From Vibrio sp. S17_S38 (GTDB lineage: Bacteria > Pseudomonadota > Gammaproteobacteria > Enterobacterales > Vibrionaceae), in assembly GCF_014694375.1 (NCBI RefSeq), contig NZ_JAAUWW010000013.1:55142-119141 (forward strand): a stretch of 64,000 nucleotides of DNA, in the 5' to 3' direction. A program made the position numbers and the translations under genes. The first letter of the stretch is position 1. Each line of letters begins with the position of its first letter. Below are positions 37,309-48,190 of the stretch, in pieces. The notes under the pieces are model-generated. The model was not told the DNA's origin. It saw only the letters and a list, made by a program, of their open reading frames with translations, and did no database searches.

Positions 37309-38553
37309 TTATTTAGCACTCAAAACCGTCGCTGGATTCAAGTTACTCGCACGGGATGCTGGGTACCATGTGGCAAGTAAGCTCAATGTGATAGCGGTTC
37401 CCGATACTAGAAAAACATCAGACCACACCACTTGCGATGGTAGAAAATCAATAAAATAGATATCTCCAGACAAAAATTGATGCCCGATTAATATTTCTAA
37501 ACCTTGTATTAACGGCGTTAAATTCATAGCAACCAAGATGCCAAATACACTGCCGACAATGCTACCAAATACGCCAGACAATACTCCATACCAAATGAAG
37601 ATCCGTTTAATCAAACCATCACTTGCGCCCATTGTTCGTAAAATCGCAATATCGGAAGCCCTATCTTTCACTGCCATCATTAAGGTTGAGACAATATTAA
37701 AACTTGCCACACCAATGACTAATACCATCACCAAGTACATAATCGTGCGTACCATTTGAATATCATGATGTAAAAAGCCATATTTTTCTTTCCAGCTTTT
37801 TAAATACGCATAAACTGGAATTTTAGATCCTACCTGACGCACAACAACATCCGCATTGAAAACATCATTAACCTTTAATGACACCCCCGTCACACCATTG
37901 CCTAACTTCATATATTGTTGGCCATCTTCTAGTGGTATTAACACTAAACTGTGATCAATTTGCCCACCAAGGTCTAAGAATCCAGTAACCGTTAAACGTA
38001 CTCGTTTAGGGGCGCTTAATTGCGCCGTATTCGTTGTATTGCTAGGCGGAATCAATACGGATACGGAGTCCCCTACTTTTACGTTAAGTTTATCTGCAAC
38101 CCCTTTGCCTAAAATGATTTGTTGCTGATCGGGCCTGAAATTTTGCCACGCACTTTGGTCAACATAATGAGACATTGTTGATACTGCACGTTCAAAGCTC
38201 GCATCGACAGCACGAACTTCAACCGCTTTCAATTTGCTGCCTCTCTCAATCAAAGCCGTGAATCGAACGTAGGGTGCAACCGCTTTAACATCTTCATTCT
38301 TATGCGCAATTTTTGCGATTTGTTGCCAATCATTAATCGGACCTCGCACTCCTTCAATTTCCGCTTGAGGGATCACCGACAACACGCGGTTTTCTAATTC
38401 ACGCTCAAAGCCATTCATCGCAGACAAGCCAATGATGATAACGGCAACACCAACGGCGATACCTAAAGTAGAAGATAGCGATATAAATGAAACTAATTTA
38501 TTCCGCTGCCTTGCTCGACTAAATTTCTTACCAATAAAAAAAGATAACAACAT
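37309..38553 (-). CDS. lolE: Lipoprotein-releasing permease LolE
   Basis: LolE forms, with LolC and LolD, the transporter that extracts outer-membrane lipoproteins from the inner membrane and passes them to LolA. The 414-residue protein has one N-terminal membrane segment, a large periplasmic domain and three C-terminal segments. The N-terminal LIGLSAMNGFEREL type and the EIEGV periplasmic region identify it as LolE rather than LolC. It begins two bases after the lolD stop. Confidence 0.95.
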   Translation of the reverse strand: MLLSFFIGKKFSRARQRNKLVSFISLSSTLGIAVGVAVIIIGLSAMNGFERELENRVLSVIPQAEIEGVRGPINDWQQIAKIAHKNEDVKAVAPYVRFTALIERGSKLKAVEVRAVDASFERAVSTMSHYVDQSAWQNFRPDQQQIILGKGVADKLNVKVGDSVSVLIPPSNTTNTAQLSAPKRVRLTVTGFLDLGGQIDHSLVLIPLEDGQQYMKLGNGVTGVSLKVNDVFNADVVVRQVGSKIPVYAYLKSWKEKYGFLHHDIQMVRTIMYLVMVLVIGVASFNIVSTLMMAVKDRASDIAILRTMGASDGLIKRIFIWYGVLSGVFGSIVGSVFGILVAMNLTPLIQGLEILIGHQFLSGDIYFIDFLPSQVVWSDVFLVSGTAITLSLLATWYPASRASNLNPATVLSAK

Positions 38554-38555
38554 CG

Positions 38556-39272
38556 TTATTTACTCATCAAACTATCGGCCGTAGCATCACTGCGGACAGA
38601 CCAGTCTAAAATGCCATCTTGCATGGTATATTGCTGATCCATTTTTTGCGCAAGATCATCATCATGGGTAACCACCAAAAATGCCGTACCAAAATCGCGG
38701 TTTAACTGACGCATTAAATCGTAAATGCCTAATGCTGTCGTTTGGTCTAAATTTCCTGTTGGTTCATCGGCAAGCACGAGATCGGGTTTATTCACCAATG
38801 CACGAGCAATCGCAACGCGCTGTCTTTCTCCACCAGATAATTCAGAAGGCCGATGTTCAAGTCTGTGCCCTAAGCCGACTCGTTCTAGTACATCACTTGC
38901 CATTTTTTTAGCTTGCGCAGGTTTAGTTCCACCAATCAATAAAGGCATCGACACATTTTCGAGCGCCGTAAAATCAGCTAACAGGTGGTGAAACTGGTAC
39001 ACAAAACCAATATGTTGATTGCGCAATTTTGCTTGTTTATTAGCACTTAAACTCAATAAAGATTGATCAAGCAATATCACATCGCCTTTTGTCGCACTGT
39101 CTAATGCACCTAATATATGCAGTAACGTACTTTTCCCTGAACCTGACGAACCGACGATCGCTAAAAAATCACCTTTCTGAATGTCCAGACTGACGCCTTT
39201 TAATACTTCAGTTTCAAGGCTACCTTCACGATACGTTTTACACACTCCATGACAGCTTAATAACACTTTCAT
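38556..39272 (-). CDS. lolD: Lipoprotein-releasing ATPase LolD
   Basis: The 238-residue ATPase energises LolCE. Walker A is GSSGSGKST, the Q-loop lies in YQFHHLL, the signature is LSGGERQR, Walker B is LVLADEPTG and the H-loop is VTHDDD. The [16 protein letters not shown] stretch is specific to LolD. It lies between lolC (44-base gap) and lolE (two-base gap) in one operon. Confidence 0.96.
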   Translation of the reverse strand: MKVLLSCHGVCKTYREGSLETEVLKGVSLDIQKGDFLAIVGSSGSGKSTLLHILGALDSATKGDVILLDQSLLSLSANKQAKLRNQHIGFVYQFHHLLADFTALENVSMPLLIGGTKPAQAKKMASDVLERVGLGHRLEHRPSELSGGERQRVAIARALVNKPDLVLADEPTGNLDQTTALGIYDLMRQLNRDFGTAFLVVTHDDDLAQKMDQQYTMQDGILDWSVRSDATADSLMSK

Positions 39273-39316
39273 AATCTGTACTCTATATCTGACAATCTGA
39301 CTTAACAGACAAAAAT

Positions 39317-40528
39317 TTATTCATAACGCAACGCTTCAGCAGGTTTCACTGACGCAGCACGATAAGCCGGAAATAACGTAGCGAGTAAACTTAATGCAAT
39401 CGCTGAAATAATCACGATACCAATTTGCATCGGTGAAATGATGACTGGTAATTGAGTGCCACCACCGAATAATGAAAAACCAACGGCATTGAGTACATCA
39501 TTTAAATTAGATGCTAGTAAAGTACCCAGTAACCCACCAACAATCGCACCAATAACACCGCTGCTAGCACCTTGTACTATAAAAATCACAAGAATTTGAT
39601 GATTGGTCATACCTTGAGTTTTTAATATTGCTACTTCAGATTGCTTTTCCATGACCACCATGATTAAAGCAGAAATGATGTTAAATGCCGCGACCGCGAT
39701 GATAAGACCAAGCATAAGCCCCATCATGTTCTTCTCCATTCTAACTGCTTGAAATAATTCTCCTCTTTGATCTCGCCAATCAGACCAATGCCACCCTTCC
39801 GGCAAGGCTTTAGTCGAAAGTTCAGAAACGACAAAAGGATCTGAGAAAAATAGACGCCAACCAGAAATCGTTGTCGGAGAATAGCGTAACAAACGGCCAG
39901 CATCTTGGATATTGGTCACCATCAACATGCCATCAACATCAGACCCAGTATTAAAAATTCCGGCAACAGTGAAGTTACGTTGACTAGGTATTCGTCCTAA
40001 TGGGGTAAATTGACTGGCTTCTGTTACCATTAAACGTACTTTATCGCCTAGCGTTACATTTAACGTTCTGGCAAGTGTATGGCCTAAAAATACATGATAA
40101 GAGCCTGATGAAAGGTCGGAAACTCGCCCCATCATCATTTTAGCGGCAATAGGATCTGACTCCTTTGGTTCAATCCCAATCATGAGACCGGCGCTCAAGC
40201 GTGATGAGCTTTGTATTACGGCTTCACTTCGTACCACTGGAGATATCTGCTCAACATAAGGAAGTTCTAGCAAAAATTTTGGCGGTTTATCTGAAGTAAA
40301 ATCTGTTTTATCCTCAGATTGACTCACCACTGCTTGTGGTAAAACCCCTAAAATCTTTTGTTTTAATTGACCTTCAAAGCCATTCATTACCGACAATACT
40401 GTGATCAATGACAGGACACCGATAGAAATACCAGCGGTTGACATATAAGACACAAAACGGCTGAATTTATCACCGGAACGACCTCGTAAATAACGTAACC
40501 CTATAAAGGCCGATACTGGATGAAACAT
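39317..40528 (-). CDS. lolC: Lipoprotein-releasing permease LolC
   Basis: The 403-residue first gene of lolCDE has an N-terminal [20 protein letters not shown] and a [18 protein letters not shown] membrane segment, then a periplasmic domain that in LolC contacts LolA, and three C-terminal segments. The start at 40528 ([10 protein letters not shown]) has AGGG at ribosome-binding distance and matches the E. coli N-terminus; the frame is open 17 codons further but without support. It is divergent from mfd. Confidence 0.95.
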   Translation of the reverse strand: MFHPVSAFIGLRYLRGRSGDKFSRFVSYMSTAGISIGVLSLITVLSVMNGFEGQLKQKILGVLPQAVVSQSEDKTDFTSDKPPKFLLELPYVEQISPVVRSEAVIQSSSRLSAGLMIGIEPKESDPIAAKMMMGRVSDLSSGSYHVFLGHTLARTLNVTLGDKVRLMVTEASQFTPLGRIPSQRNFTVAGIFNTGSDVDGMLMVTNIQDAGRLLRYSPTTISGWRLFFSDPFVVSELSTKALPEGWHWSDWRDQRGELFQAVRMEKNMMGLMLGLIIAVAAFNIISALIMVVMEKQSEVAILKTQGMTNHQILVIFIVQGASSGVIGAIVGGLLGTLLASNLNDVLNAVGFSLFGGGTQLPVIISPMQIGIVIISAIALSLLATLFPAYRAASVKPAEALRYE

Positions 40529-40783
40529 GAAGTGGACCCTACAAACAAGAAAGAAAACAAAGAATAACGATTGTGGCATGGATTTACCAATATCTAATCA
40601 CTCTAACGTCACTTTTACGTCATTTTGAAATTTTTTAGTCGATATAACTCAATGCTCGATCAATATATGCACAATTTATCAGATGAACTTGATTAGTTGC
40701 GCCACATGACGATAATCAAAGGCAATATCGCGTTCAGATCTTTTATTCTGGTTCAGACTTATAAAGAAAGCCCAATCAAAATT

Positions 40784-43700
40784 ATGACTAAGACTTCGTC
40801 ACATTCAGATATCAACTCAATGGCTCTGCTAAATATTCTGATGCCAACCAAAGCCGGTGATAAAAAACACCTAGGTCAACTTGTTGGTGGTTCGCTAGCA
40901 TTATCAATTGCCAACTACACACAACAGCATCCCGGCGTGACTCTACTTGCCGTTCCTGACCACCAACTCGCCATTAAGTTACAACACGAAGTTACCCAAT
41001 TTACTCAACATTCCGTGTCTTTATTTCCGGATTGGGAAACACTGCCTTACGATAGCTTTTCTCCCCATCAAGATATTATTTCTGACCGAATTGCACAGCT
41101 ATATCAATTACCGACTCAGACTTCAGGGCTAATCATCATACCGGTTAGCACCTTACTTCAGCGTCAGTCTCCAAAAGAATATTTATTGCAAAGCACCTTA
41201 ATGGTCAAAAATGGTGATTTATATTCACTTGAAAAACTGCGCCTACAACTGGAAAAATCTGGTTATCGACACGTTGATCAAGTCTTTGGGCCGGGTGAAT
41301 ATGCTCATCGTGGCTCTATCATCGATTTATTCCCAATGGGGTGCGAGAATCCTTATCGCATTGATTTTTTTGATGATGAAATCGATAGCATTCGCACCTT
41401 TGATGCCGAATCACAACGCACTATTGAAGATATTAACGAAATACGTTTATTGCCAGCGCACGAATTCCCAACAACAGAAGCGGCAATTGAAGATTTTCGG
41501 ATCCGCTGGCGTCAACGATTTGAGGCGCGTCGCGAACCAGAATCGGTTTATATGCAAGTATCCAAAGCAATTTGGCCTGCCGGTATCGAATATTGGCAAC
41601 CGCTATTTTTTGAGCATACTGATTCTCTCTTTGATTACTTACCTGATAACACCTTATTGCTCACTATCGGCGATTTGGAAACGACTATTGATAATTTCTT
41701 AGCGGATGTCGATTACCGTTACGATCAACGGAAAGTCGATCCGCTACGTCCATTACTAGAACCAAGTGAACTATGGCTTAAAAAAGATGAACTGTTTGGC
41801 CATTTAAAAGTGATGCCGCAAGCAACTCTTAGTATTGAGCCTTTACAAGAAAAAGCCGGACGCACTAATGCCAGTGTCAGCTCGCTGCCGAATTTACATG
41901 CTCAGCACCAATTAAAAGAACCACTCGTAGAATTAAGAAAATTTTTAGAAAGCTATTTATCTGAAAATACTCACGCCAAAGTTATTTTCTCCGTAGAGTC
42001 AGAAGGTCGCCGTGAAGCACTCAATGACTTATTAAAAAGCAGTAAAGTTCGCCCTAAAGAAGCAAAATCACTCGAAGATGCCTTAACCAGCACAGAACAG
42101 TTCTCTCTTATTTTAGGTTCAACTGAGCATGGCTTTATCCACCATGCCAATGGTTCACCTTTGCCTAATTTTGCCTTTATTTGTGAAAGCGATGTATTGG
42201 GCGATCGCGTTATACAACGCCGCAAAAAAGACCGTAAAGTTGTAAATAGTGACACCATTATTCGCCACTTAGCAGAGCTAAAACCCGGCCAACCAGTCGT
42301 GCATTTAGATCATGGCATTGGTCGCTACATCGGGCTACAAACGCTTGAAGCTGGCGGAATGATGACGGAATACGTTACGTTAGAATATTTAAATAATGCC
42401 AAACTCTATGTTCCTGTTTCTTCGCTCAATTTAATCAGTCGTTATTCTGGTGGCGCGGAAGACACCGCTCCATTGCACAAATTAGGCAGCGACGCATGGA
42501 ACAAGGCTCGTACTCGCGCAGCTGAAAAAGTCCGCGATGTGGCGGCTGAACTTCTGGATATTTATGCCAAACGAGAAGTCAAAAAAGGCTTCAAGTTTGC
42601 GCATGATCGAGAGCAATACGCCAATTTCAAAGCCACATTCCCATTTGAAGAAACTGACGATCAGGATACTGCGATTAATGCGGTGTTGTCTGATATGTGT
42701 CAAGCCAAAGCAATGGACCGTTTAGTGTGTGGCGATGTCGGCTTTGGTAAAACGGAAGTGGCGATGCGGGCGACTTTTCTTGCCGTTGATAATAGTAAAC
42801 AAGTGGCGGTTTTAGTACCAACCACCTTGCTGGCTCAACAGCATTTTGAAAACTTCCGCGACCGCTTTGCCAACTTACCTGTTCGTGTAGAAGTGTTATC
42901 GCGCTTTAAATCTGCTAAAGAACAAAAGCAAATTTTAGCCGATCTCACCGAAGGTAAGGTTGATATCATTATTGGTACTCACAAATTACTGCAAGATGAT
43001 ATTAAGTTTCGCGATCTAGGCTTATTAGTGGTTGATGAAGAGCACCGCTTTGGTGTTCGCCAAAAAGAAAAAATGAAAGCCATGCGAGCCGATGTCGATA
43101 TCCTAACCTTGACCGCAACCCCTATTCCACGCACCTTGAACATGGCTATGAGTGGTATGCGTGATTTATCTATTATCGCCACACCACCCGCACGACGCTT
43201 AGCCATAAAAACATTTGTGCGCCAAAACGATGATGCAGTTATCAGAGAAGCTGTCTTACGTGAAGTAATGCGTGGAGGCCAAGTTTACTTCCTGCATAAC
43301 CAAGTCGAAACCATCGAGAAGGTTGCCGAAGATTTGGCAAGACTAATCCCAGAAGCTCGCGTCACCACCGCTCACGGGCAAATGCGTGAACGTGAACTTG
43401 AAAGCATCATGAATGATTTTTATCATCAACGCTTTAATCTATTGGTCTGTACGACCATCATCGAAACTGGTATTGATGTTCCGACTGCGAACACCATTAT
43501 TATGGATCGAGCGGATAAACTAGGTTTGGCTCAATTGCACCAATTACGCGGCCGAGTTGGGCGATCTCACCATCAAGCCTATGCTTATTTACTCACACCG
43601 CATCCAAAAGCATTAAGTAAAGATGCGATAAAACGATTGGATGCAATCGCTTCTCTTGAAGATTTAGGCGCAGGGTTTACCTTAGCGACACACGATCTTG

Positions 43701-44302
43701 AAATTCGTGGTGCGGGAGAATTATTAGGTGATGACCAAAGTGGCCAAATTCAATCGGTTGGCTTTTCTTTGTATATGGAAATGCTCGAACAAGCGGTTGC
43801 AGCCTTAAAAGAAGGTAAAGAATTGTCATTGGACGAACTTTTACGTGAACAAACTGAGGTAGAATTACGCCTGCCAGCATTGCTGCCGGATGATTACATT
43901 CCGGATATCAATACTCGCTTGTCGATGTATAAGCGCATAGCCAGTGTTGCGGATGAAAATGAATTAGCCGAGATGAAGGTAGAACTGATTGACCGATTTG
44001 GCACACTACCCGATTCTGCAAAAAATTTATTAGTTATCAGCGATATGAAGTTACAAGCAGCCAGCATAAAAGCTAAGAAAATAGAGGGCCATGCCAAAGG
44101 TGGTTATATCGAGTTTTCACCTAATGCGGATATAAATCCAATGTTTTTAGTCAAGTTGCTGCAATCAGCACCCAAAAAATATGGCATGGAAGGACCCACT
44201 AAGTTCAAGTTTACTGTACCATTAGTAGATAGACGCGAGCGCATTGCTTTTATTAACGATTTATTAGCGCAGTTTAAGCAAAATCAACTGCCTAAAGTGT
44301 AG
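40784..44302 (+). CDS. mfd: Transcription-repair coupling factor Mfd
   Basis: Mfd displaces RNA polymerase stalled at lesions and recruits UvrA. The protein of about 1172 residues contains the UvrB-homology module (WETLPYDSFSPHQDIIS and GEYAHRGSIIDLFPMG), the RNA-polymerase interaction domain (GQPVVHLDHGIGRY), a RecG-like helicase with Walker A GDVGFGKTEVA and VVDEEHRFGV, and the C-terminal TRCF domain. Several in-frame starts exist (TTG 40697, ATG 40706, 40784 and 40820), none with a strong ribosome binding site. 40784 gives a length closest to sensible family extents. Confidence 0.95.
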   Translation: MTKTSSHSDINSMALLNILMPTKAGDKKHLGQLVGGSLALSIANYTQQHPGVTLLAVPDHQLAIKLQHEVTQFTQHSVSLFPDWETLPYDSFSPHQDIISDRIAQLYQLPTQTSGLIIIPVSTLLQRQSPKEYLLQSTLMVKNGDLYSLEKLRLQLEKSGYRHVDQVFGPGEYAHRGSIIDLFPMGCENPYRIDFFDDEIDSIRTFDAESQRTIEDINEIRLLPAHEFPTTEAAIEDFRIRWRQRFEARREPESVYMQVSKAIWPAGIEYWQPLFFEHTDSLFDYLPDNTLLLTIGDLETTIDNFLADVDYRYDQRKVDPLRPLLEPSELWLKKDELFGHLKVMPQATLSIEPLQEKAGRTNASVSSLPNLHAQHQLKEPLVELRKFLESYLSENTHAKVIFSVESEGRREALNDLLKSSKVRPKEAKSLEDALTSTEQFSLILGSTEHGFIHHANGSPLPNFAFICESDVLGDRVIQRRKKDRKVVNSDTIIRHLAELKPGQPVVHLDHGIGRYIGLQTLEAGGMMTEYVTLEYLNNAKLYVPVSSLNLISRYSGGAEDTAPLHKLGSDAWNKARTRAAEKVRDVAAELLDIYAKREVKKGFKFAHDREQYANFKATFPFEETDDQDTAINAVLSDMCQAKAMDRLVCGDVGFGKTEVAMRATFLAVDNSKQVAVLVPTTLLAQQHFENFRDRFANLPVRVEVLSRFKSAKEQKQILADLTEGKVDIIIGTHKLLQDDIKFRDLGLLVVDEEHRFGVRQKEKMKAMRADVDILTLTATPIPRTLNMAMSGMRDLSIIATPPARRLAIKTFVRQNDDAVIREAVLREVMRGGQVYFLHNQVETIEKVAEDLARLIPEARVTTAHGQMRERELESIMNDFYHQRFNLLVCTTIIETGIDVPTANTIIMDRADKLGLAQLHQLRGRVGRSHHQAYAYLLTPHPKALSKDAIKRLDAIASLEDLGAGFTLATHDLEIRGAGELLGDDQSGQIQSVGFSLYMEMLEQAVAALKEGKELSLDELLREQTEVELRLPALLPDDYIPDINTRLSMYKRIASVADENELAEMKVELIDRFGTLPDSAKNLLVISDMKLQAASIKAKKIEGHAKGGYIEFSPNADINPMFLVKLLQSAPKKYGMEGPTKFKFTVPLVDRRERIAFINDLLAQFKQNQLPKV

Positions 44303-44352
44303 AATCAAACAAGTTTTAGCAACCAAATTAATGCATCATCACCCAATAAAAC

Positions 44353-44382
44353 AAAGGTACAACATCATAATCGTACCTTTTA
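44353..44382 (+). terminator. Weak hairpin between mfd and csiV
   Basis: AAAGGTAC pairs with GTACCTTT around a 12-base loop and is followed by a short T run. It probably ends mfd partially. Confidence 0.45.
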
Positions 44383-44395
44383 CAACGGAGCAATA

Positions 44396-45157
44396 ATGAA
44401 AAAGCTGATTTTATTCCTATTGGTTTTTATTTCTTTACCAACATTTGCACGATCATTTGATATTGAAGTGATTATTTTTAAGCGTAATGTTGAACCATCA
44501 CAAGTAAACGAAGCATGGCCAAGTAACCTTAAACCTATCAATTTTGAGCGTTCATTTTCCTATCGTGATAAAGAGATAATGTCATCAAATGGTGCATATT
44601 TACTGCCAAGTGGCTATTACAAACTCAATAAACAGTACCAAGCATTAAATAATCATGCTGGGTTCAAACCACTAGTACATGTTGCATGGCGCCAAACCGA
44701 TCGTGGACAAAGCCGCTCACCTATTTTCCATATTCAAGCTGGCCAAGATTTTTCTAACACTTTTGCCAACGATGGTCGCTCTTTAGCGCAAATTAGAGAT
44801 GAATCACCCGATGGTACAGTTCCTGCTGCTTTAGCCAAAGGCCCTGTCGATGAACTTGACGGCACTATGCAAGTGTATGTTCAACACTATCTCTATGTAC
44901 AAACTAACTTGGACCTAAAAATCCCAGGACAACACGAGATCATTTTACAAGATGCCATCACTGATACACCATTAAATGACAATGACGACGATGAAGTGCA
45001 AGTCGGTAACCTAGAACCAATCAAGCCAAAAACGGAAGTAAAAGACTTTTTAAATAGCTACCGTATGCAGCAAAAACGTCAGATGCGAAGCGGTGAGACA
45101 CACTACCTGGATAACCCGTATTTGGGCATGATCATCCAAGTACGTAAAGCAAGATAA
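44396..45157 (+). CDS. csiV: Peptidoglycan-binding periplasmic protein CsiV
   Basis: The 253-residue protein has a signal peptide ending LPTFARS at about residue 20, followed by SFDIEVIIFKRN, which opens the CsiV domain. The HVAWRQ and PIFHIQAG segments also fit. In Vibrio cholerae CsiV binds peptidoglycan and supports PBP1A-dependent wall synthesis together with its activator LpoA. GGAG precedes the ATG well. It is closed by a 14-base-stem terminator. The lpoB-type gene for the other class A synthase lies 4 kb to the right. Confidence 0.85.
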   Translation: MKKLILFLLVFISLPTFARSFDIEVIIFKRNVEPSQVNEAWPSNLKPINFERSFSYRDKEIMSSNGAYLLPSGYYKLNKQYQALNNHAGFKPLVHVAWRQTDRGQSRSPIFHIQAGQDFSNTFANDGRSLAQIRDESPDGTVPAALAKGPVDELDGTMQVYVQHYLYVQTNLDLKIPGQHEIILQDAITDTPLNDNDDDEVQVGNLEPIKPKTEVKDFLNSYRMQQKRQMRSGETHYLDNPYLGMIIQVRKAR

Positions 45158-45161
45158 GCAT

Positions 45162-45192
45162 AAAAGAAGAGGCTCAATGAGCCTCTTCTTTT
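45162..45192 (+). terminator. Strong terminator of csiV
   Basis: AAAAGAAGAGGCTC pairs perfectly with GAGCCTCTTCTTTT around a 3-base loop. The next gene's start codon lies only three bases beyond. Confidence 0.8.
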
Positions 45193-45195
45193 AAA

Positions 45196-45762
45196 ATGAA
45201 AATAACCAGCCAAAAGCCTATGCCTCCAGATTTCATTTTAACAACGAATCGTTTAATTTTAAGACTCATTGAAGCCGATGAGGCTACAATCTTTGCCGAT
45301 ACAATTCAACACTCCCCTTCTCTATACTCTTGGCTAGATTGGTGTAGTAACGAATTTAGCACTAACGATGCCCAAGAATTCATTCTTTTTACAAGATTAA
45401 ACTGGGTGAAAGATTCCGCCTATGGCTTTGGGATCTTTGATAAACAAACTGGTCAGTTTATCGGGATGGCGGCCCTGACAGATCAAAGATTAAGTTTTAA
45501 CCTTGGCAGTTTGGGTTACTGGATAAGTGATGATCACCAAGGGCAAGGCTATGCAACCGAAGCAATAAGAGCGGTGATAGAGTTTAGTTTTATGCAGCTA
45601 AAATTAACTCGTTTAGAATTCGTTTGCGACCCAGACAATATCATTAGTCACAAGTTAGCTTATACCTGTGGCGCACAAAAAGAAGGGATCGCAAAAAATC
45701 GTTATATTTTCAATGGGAAGCCAAGAGATGGATTGGTCTTTTCATTAATTCCAGACAAATAA
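45196..45762 (+). CDS. GNAT N-acetyltransferase, RimJ/RimL type
   Basis: The 188-residue acetyltransferase starts with the RimL-like LTTNRLILRLIEADEA, contains GYWISDDHQGQGYATEAI (the acetyl-CoA loop), and ends with the family's GAQKEGIAKNRYIFNGKPRDG. The substrate is likely a protein N-terminus or small amine but cannot be read from sequence. The first ATG lies three bases after the csiV terminator and has no ribosome binding site; an ATG at 45220 (MPPDFILTT) is a good alternative start. Confidence 0.82.
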   Translation: MKITSQKPMPPDFILTTNRLILRLIEADEATIFADTIQHSPSLYSWLDWCSNEFSTNDAQEFILFTRLNWVKDSAYGFGIFDKQTGQFIGMAALTDQRLSFNLGSLGYWISDDHQGQGYATEAIRAVIEFSFMQLKLTRLEFVCDPDNIISHKLAYTCGAQKEGIAKNRYIFNGKPRDGLVFSLIPDK

Positions 45763-45789
45763 AAACGAGGCTAAATCACCTCGTTTTTT
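45761..45789. terminator. Bidirectional terminator between the GNAT gene and ndh
   Basis: AAAAACGAGG pairs with CCTCGTTTTT around an 8-base loop. T runs follow on both strands. It overlaps the GNAT stop codon. Confidence 0.85.
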
Positions 45790-45825
45790 ATTATTTCAAA
45801 TAGTTAACGGCTAAAAATCGTAATA

Positions 45826-47115
45826 TTAATGCAACTTCAGGTTAGGTCGTAATACTCGGTTAATACGACCAACCAACATCATCAAACCTGTTTTAAAGTA
45901 CCCATGAAGCGCGACAAGGTGCATACGATACAATGAGATGTAGACGATACGTGCAATTCGCCCTTCAACCATCATTGAGCCTTTCGTCAAATTCCCCATT
46001 AAGCTTCCCACAGTAGAAAAGCGGCTTAATGAGACTAACGAACCATGATCTTTATATACGTAATTTTTAAGATCTTGATCATTCAACTTTGCCACAATGT
46101 TTCGATAAACACGGCTTGCCATTTGATGCGCAGCTTGAGCTCGTGGTGGTACAAATGAACCATCTGCTTGCTGACAAGATGCCAAATCTCCAATCACAAA
46201 TACATCATCATCTCGAGTTGTTTGTAAAGTAGACTTAACCACTAACTGATTAATACGATTAGTTTCAAGGCCTGCGATATCTTTCATAAAATCAGGTGCT
46301 TTAATGCCTGCAGCCCACACCATCAATTGCGCTGAGATACGTTCGCCATCTTTAGTCACAAGACCTTCGCTATCAGCTTGCGTCACCATTGTTTGAGTTC
46401 GTACATTAACACCCAGCTTAACTAATTCATGATGGGCAGCCGCAGAAATACGTGGTGGTAATGCAGGAAGAATACGCTCACCCGCTTCAACTAAATTAAT
46501 GTTTAGTTTTGTTGAATCTAAATCTTCAAAGCCATAAGTATGTAATTCTTTAATCGCATTATGGAGTTCAGCAGATAATTCAACACCAGTTGCGCCGCCG
46601 CCAACAATGGCAATATCCACAGTACCTTCGCCATGATTTGCATGCAGTTTTAGAAACAGGTTGTTCATTTCTTTACGGAAAAGGTGTGCTTGTTCTGGAC
46701 TATCTAAGAAAATACAATTTTCACGAACACCTGGCGTATTAAAATCATTCGACTTAGAGCCAATAGCTAGCACTAAAATATCATATTCAATTTCACGACT
46801 AGGGATCAGAAGGTCATCATTCTCATCACGAACTTCACTCAAAGAGATCGCCTTACGTTCACGATCTATTCCATCTAAGCTCCCCATCTGAAAATCAAAA
46901 TGATGGTTTTTAGCGTGAGCACGATAGCTCAATGCATCCACACCTTCATCTAAAGATCCTGTCGCCACTTCATGCAGCAATGGTTTCCATAGATGGCTGG
47001 TTTTTCTGTCCACCAAGGTGATTTCAGCACGTTGCTTACGTCCTAAAGTACGGCCTAACTTAGTCGCTAACTCTAGACCACCAGCGCCACCGCCAACTAC
47101 AACTATACGCGTCAT
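45826..47115 (-). CDS. ndh: Type II NADH dehydrogenase Ndh
   Basis: Ndh is the non-proton-pumping NADH:quinone oxidoreductase at the inner membrane. The 429-residue protein has the FAD motif [17 protein letters not shown] at its N-terminus, the NADH motif [15 protein letters not shown] near residue 170, and the quinone-side [13 protein letters not shown] stretch. AGGAG precedes the ATG. It is next to ycfP as in E. coli, but with a 375-base gap in which a 10-base inverted repeat lies. Confidence 0.96.
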   Translation of the reverse strand: MTRIVVVGGGAGGLELATKLGRTLGRKQRAEITLVDRKTSHLWKPLLHEVATGSLDEGVDALSYRAHAKNHHFDFQMGSLDGIDRERKAISLSEVRDENDDLLIPSREIEYDILVLAIGSKSNDFNTPGVRENCIFLDSPEQAHLFRKEMNNLFLKLHANHGEGTVDIAIVGGGATGVELSAELHNAIKELHTYGFEDLDSTKLNINLVEAGERILPALPPRISAAAHHELVKLGVNVRTQTMVTQADSEGLVTKDGERISAQLMVWAAGIKAPDFMKDIAGLETNRINQLVVKSTLQTTRDDDVFVIGDLASCQQADGSFVPPRAQAAHQMASRVYRNIVAKLNDQDLKNYVYKDHGSLVSLSRFSTVGSLMGNLTKGSMMVEGRIARIVYISLYRMHLVALHGYFKTGLMMLVGRINRVLRPNLKLH

Positions 47116-47315
47116 TTGACACTCCTAAATGATAAAAATAAAAATGTTGCTGGCTCGGCTCGATTAATTATGTTTCTGCCAAACCAATAAATCTGATTGT
47201 TCATCAATACACAAAATGGGTTTTTTAGTTGCACTCTGTAAAGAAGCTACCTCTATTTATACAGGTAAGTAAGTGACCAAAAATGAAATGTGAATGGTAT
47301 TGATGATTAAATTTT

Positions 47316-47369
47316 TGAGCTAGATAGCGTTTTATTATCATAATAGGCAATGAAAGTTGATCTAGCTCA
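47316..47369. repeat. 10-base inverted repeat upstream of ndh
   Basis: TGAGCTAGAT and ATCTAGCTCA are perfect complements separated by 34 bases, some 200 bases upstream of the ndh start codon. This may be a pair of operator half-sites or an RNA stem. Confidence 0.45.
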
Positions 47370-47435
47370 TTATATCCACCCAAAAATCAGGATCAATGAA
47401 AAGCTGACAATACTGAAAAATAAAGTAGAGATATT

Positions 47436-47461
47436 AAAAAAGAGCCACAGAAGGCTCTTTT
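47436..47461 (-). terminator. Terminator of ycfP operon
   Basis: AAAAGAGCC pairs with GGCTCTTTT around a 6-base loop. Reading leftward it is followed by TTTTTT in total and sits 29 bases past the ycfP stop. Confidence 0.85.
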
Positions 47462-47490
47462 AGGAACAATAGAGAGGATTTATGTAAAAT

Positions 47491-48030
47491 TCAGCTCACT
47501 TTAAATGCTTTAATTTGCTGTAGATGCTGAGAGATTTTTTTAAACTTATGCGATTCTTTATCGTCCCAAATTATTGAGTAATAAGGCGACAACGCTTCAT
47601 AAGTTAAATCACTATCACGAATATCATCATTTTTAGATAGTATAACCAAACAATTATCTTTGTTCTTGCTACGAAACTCACTAATACATTTCGTAGCAAT
47701 ATCGGTATATTCTTCCGGACGATCAATTCGCCCTTGCATATTGTCTTCTGGGGATAAGTTTGGGTTAAAAATTACCTGTCTAACGCCACATAAAAAACCA
47801 ATACGTTCAGCCCAGTAGCCACCTAAACCCACCCCACAGATAAGAGGTTGTTCATCTTTATTTTCTTCAACTAGCTTAGACACTTCCTTTAATAAATGTT
47901 GCATATCATGCTTAGGATGCAATGTGCTGTAGTTTACAAAGCGTACATCACTGTCGATAAATTGAAACTGCAGTACTTTTTCATGGTTACCCGGGCTTGT
48001 ACTGTCGAAGCCATGTAAATAAATGATCAT
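47491..48030 (-). CDS. ycfP: YcfP-family alpha/beta-fold esterase-like protein
   Basis: The 179-residue protein starts [20 protein letters not shown] and is almost colinear with E. coli YcfP, including [13 protein letters not shown] and [17 protein letters not shown]. The latter contains GVGLGG rather than a GxSxG, so the usual nucleophile serine is absent and enzymatic activity is doubtful. The ATG at 48030 has GAGGA upstream; the frame is open 17 codons further but without support. In E. coli it lies between nagZ and ndh; nagZ is missing here. Confidence 0.92.
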   Translation of the reverse strand: MIIYLHGFDSTSPGNHEKVLQFQFIDSDVRFVNYSTLHPKHDMQHLLKEVSKLVEENKDEQPLICGVGLGGYWAERIGFLCGVRQVIFNPNLSPEDNMQGRIDRPEEYTDIATKCISEFRSKNKDNCLVILSKNDDIRDSDLTYEALSPYYSIIWDDKESHKFKKISQHLQQIKAFKVS

Positions 48031-48190
48031 TGAACCATCCTCAGTTCTTGATTGCTGCACTTTTTCGTTTAATGACTTCAATCTACCACGATTGATAAGG
48101 TTTTAAACTGGTGTTTATGTATTTATTGCTCGATAAAGTGATCTATGTGTCTAACTTTTCTTGAAAGTATAAAGTCATCCGAGGATTAAA

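Larger units (their letters stand above)
47116..47490. other. 375-base intergenic region upstream of ndh
   Basis: No gene is supported. It contains the ycfP terminator at its right end and a long inverted repeat, TGAGCTAGAT...ATCTAGCTCA (47316-47325 and 47360-47369). An FNR-like site could not be identified by eye. Confidence 0.5.
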
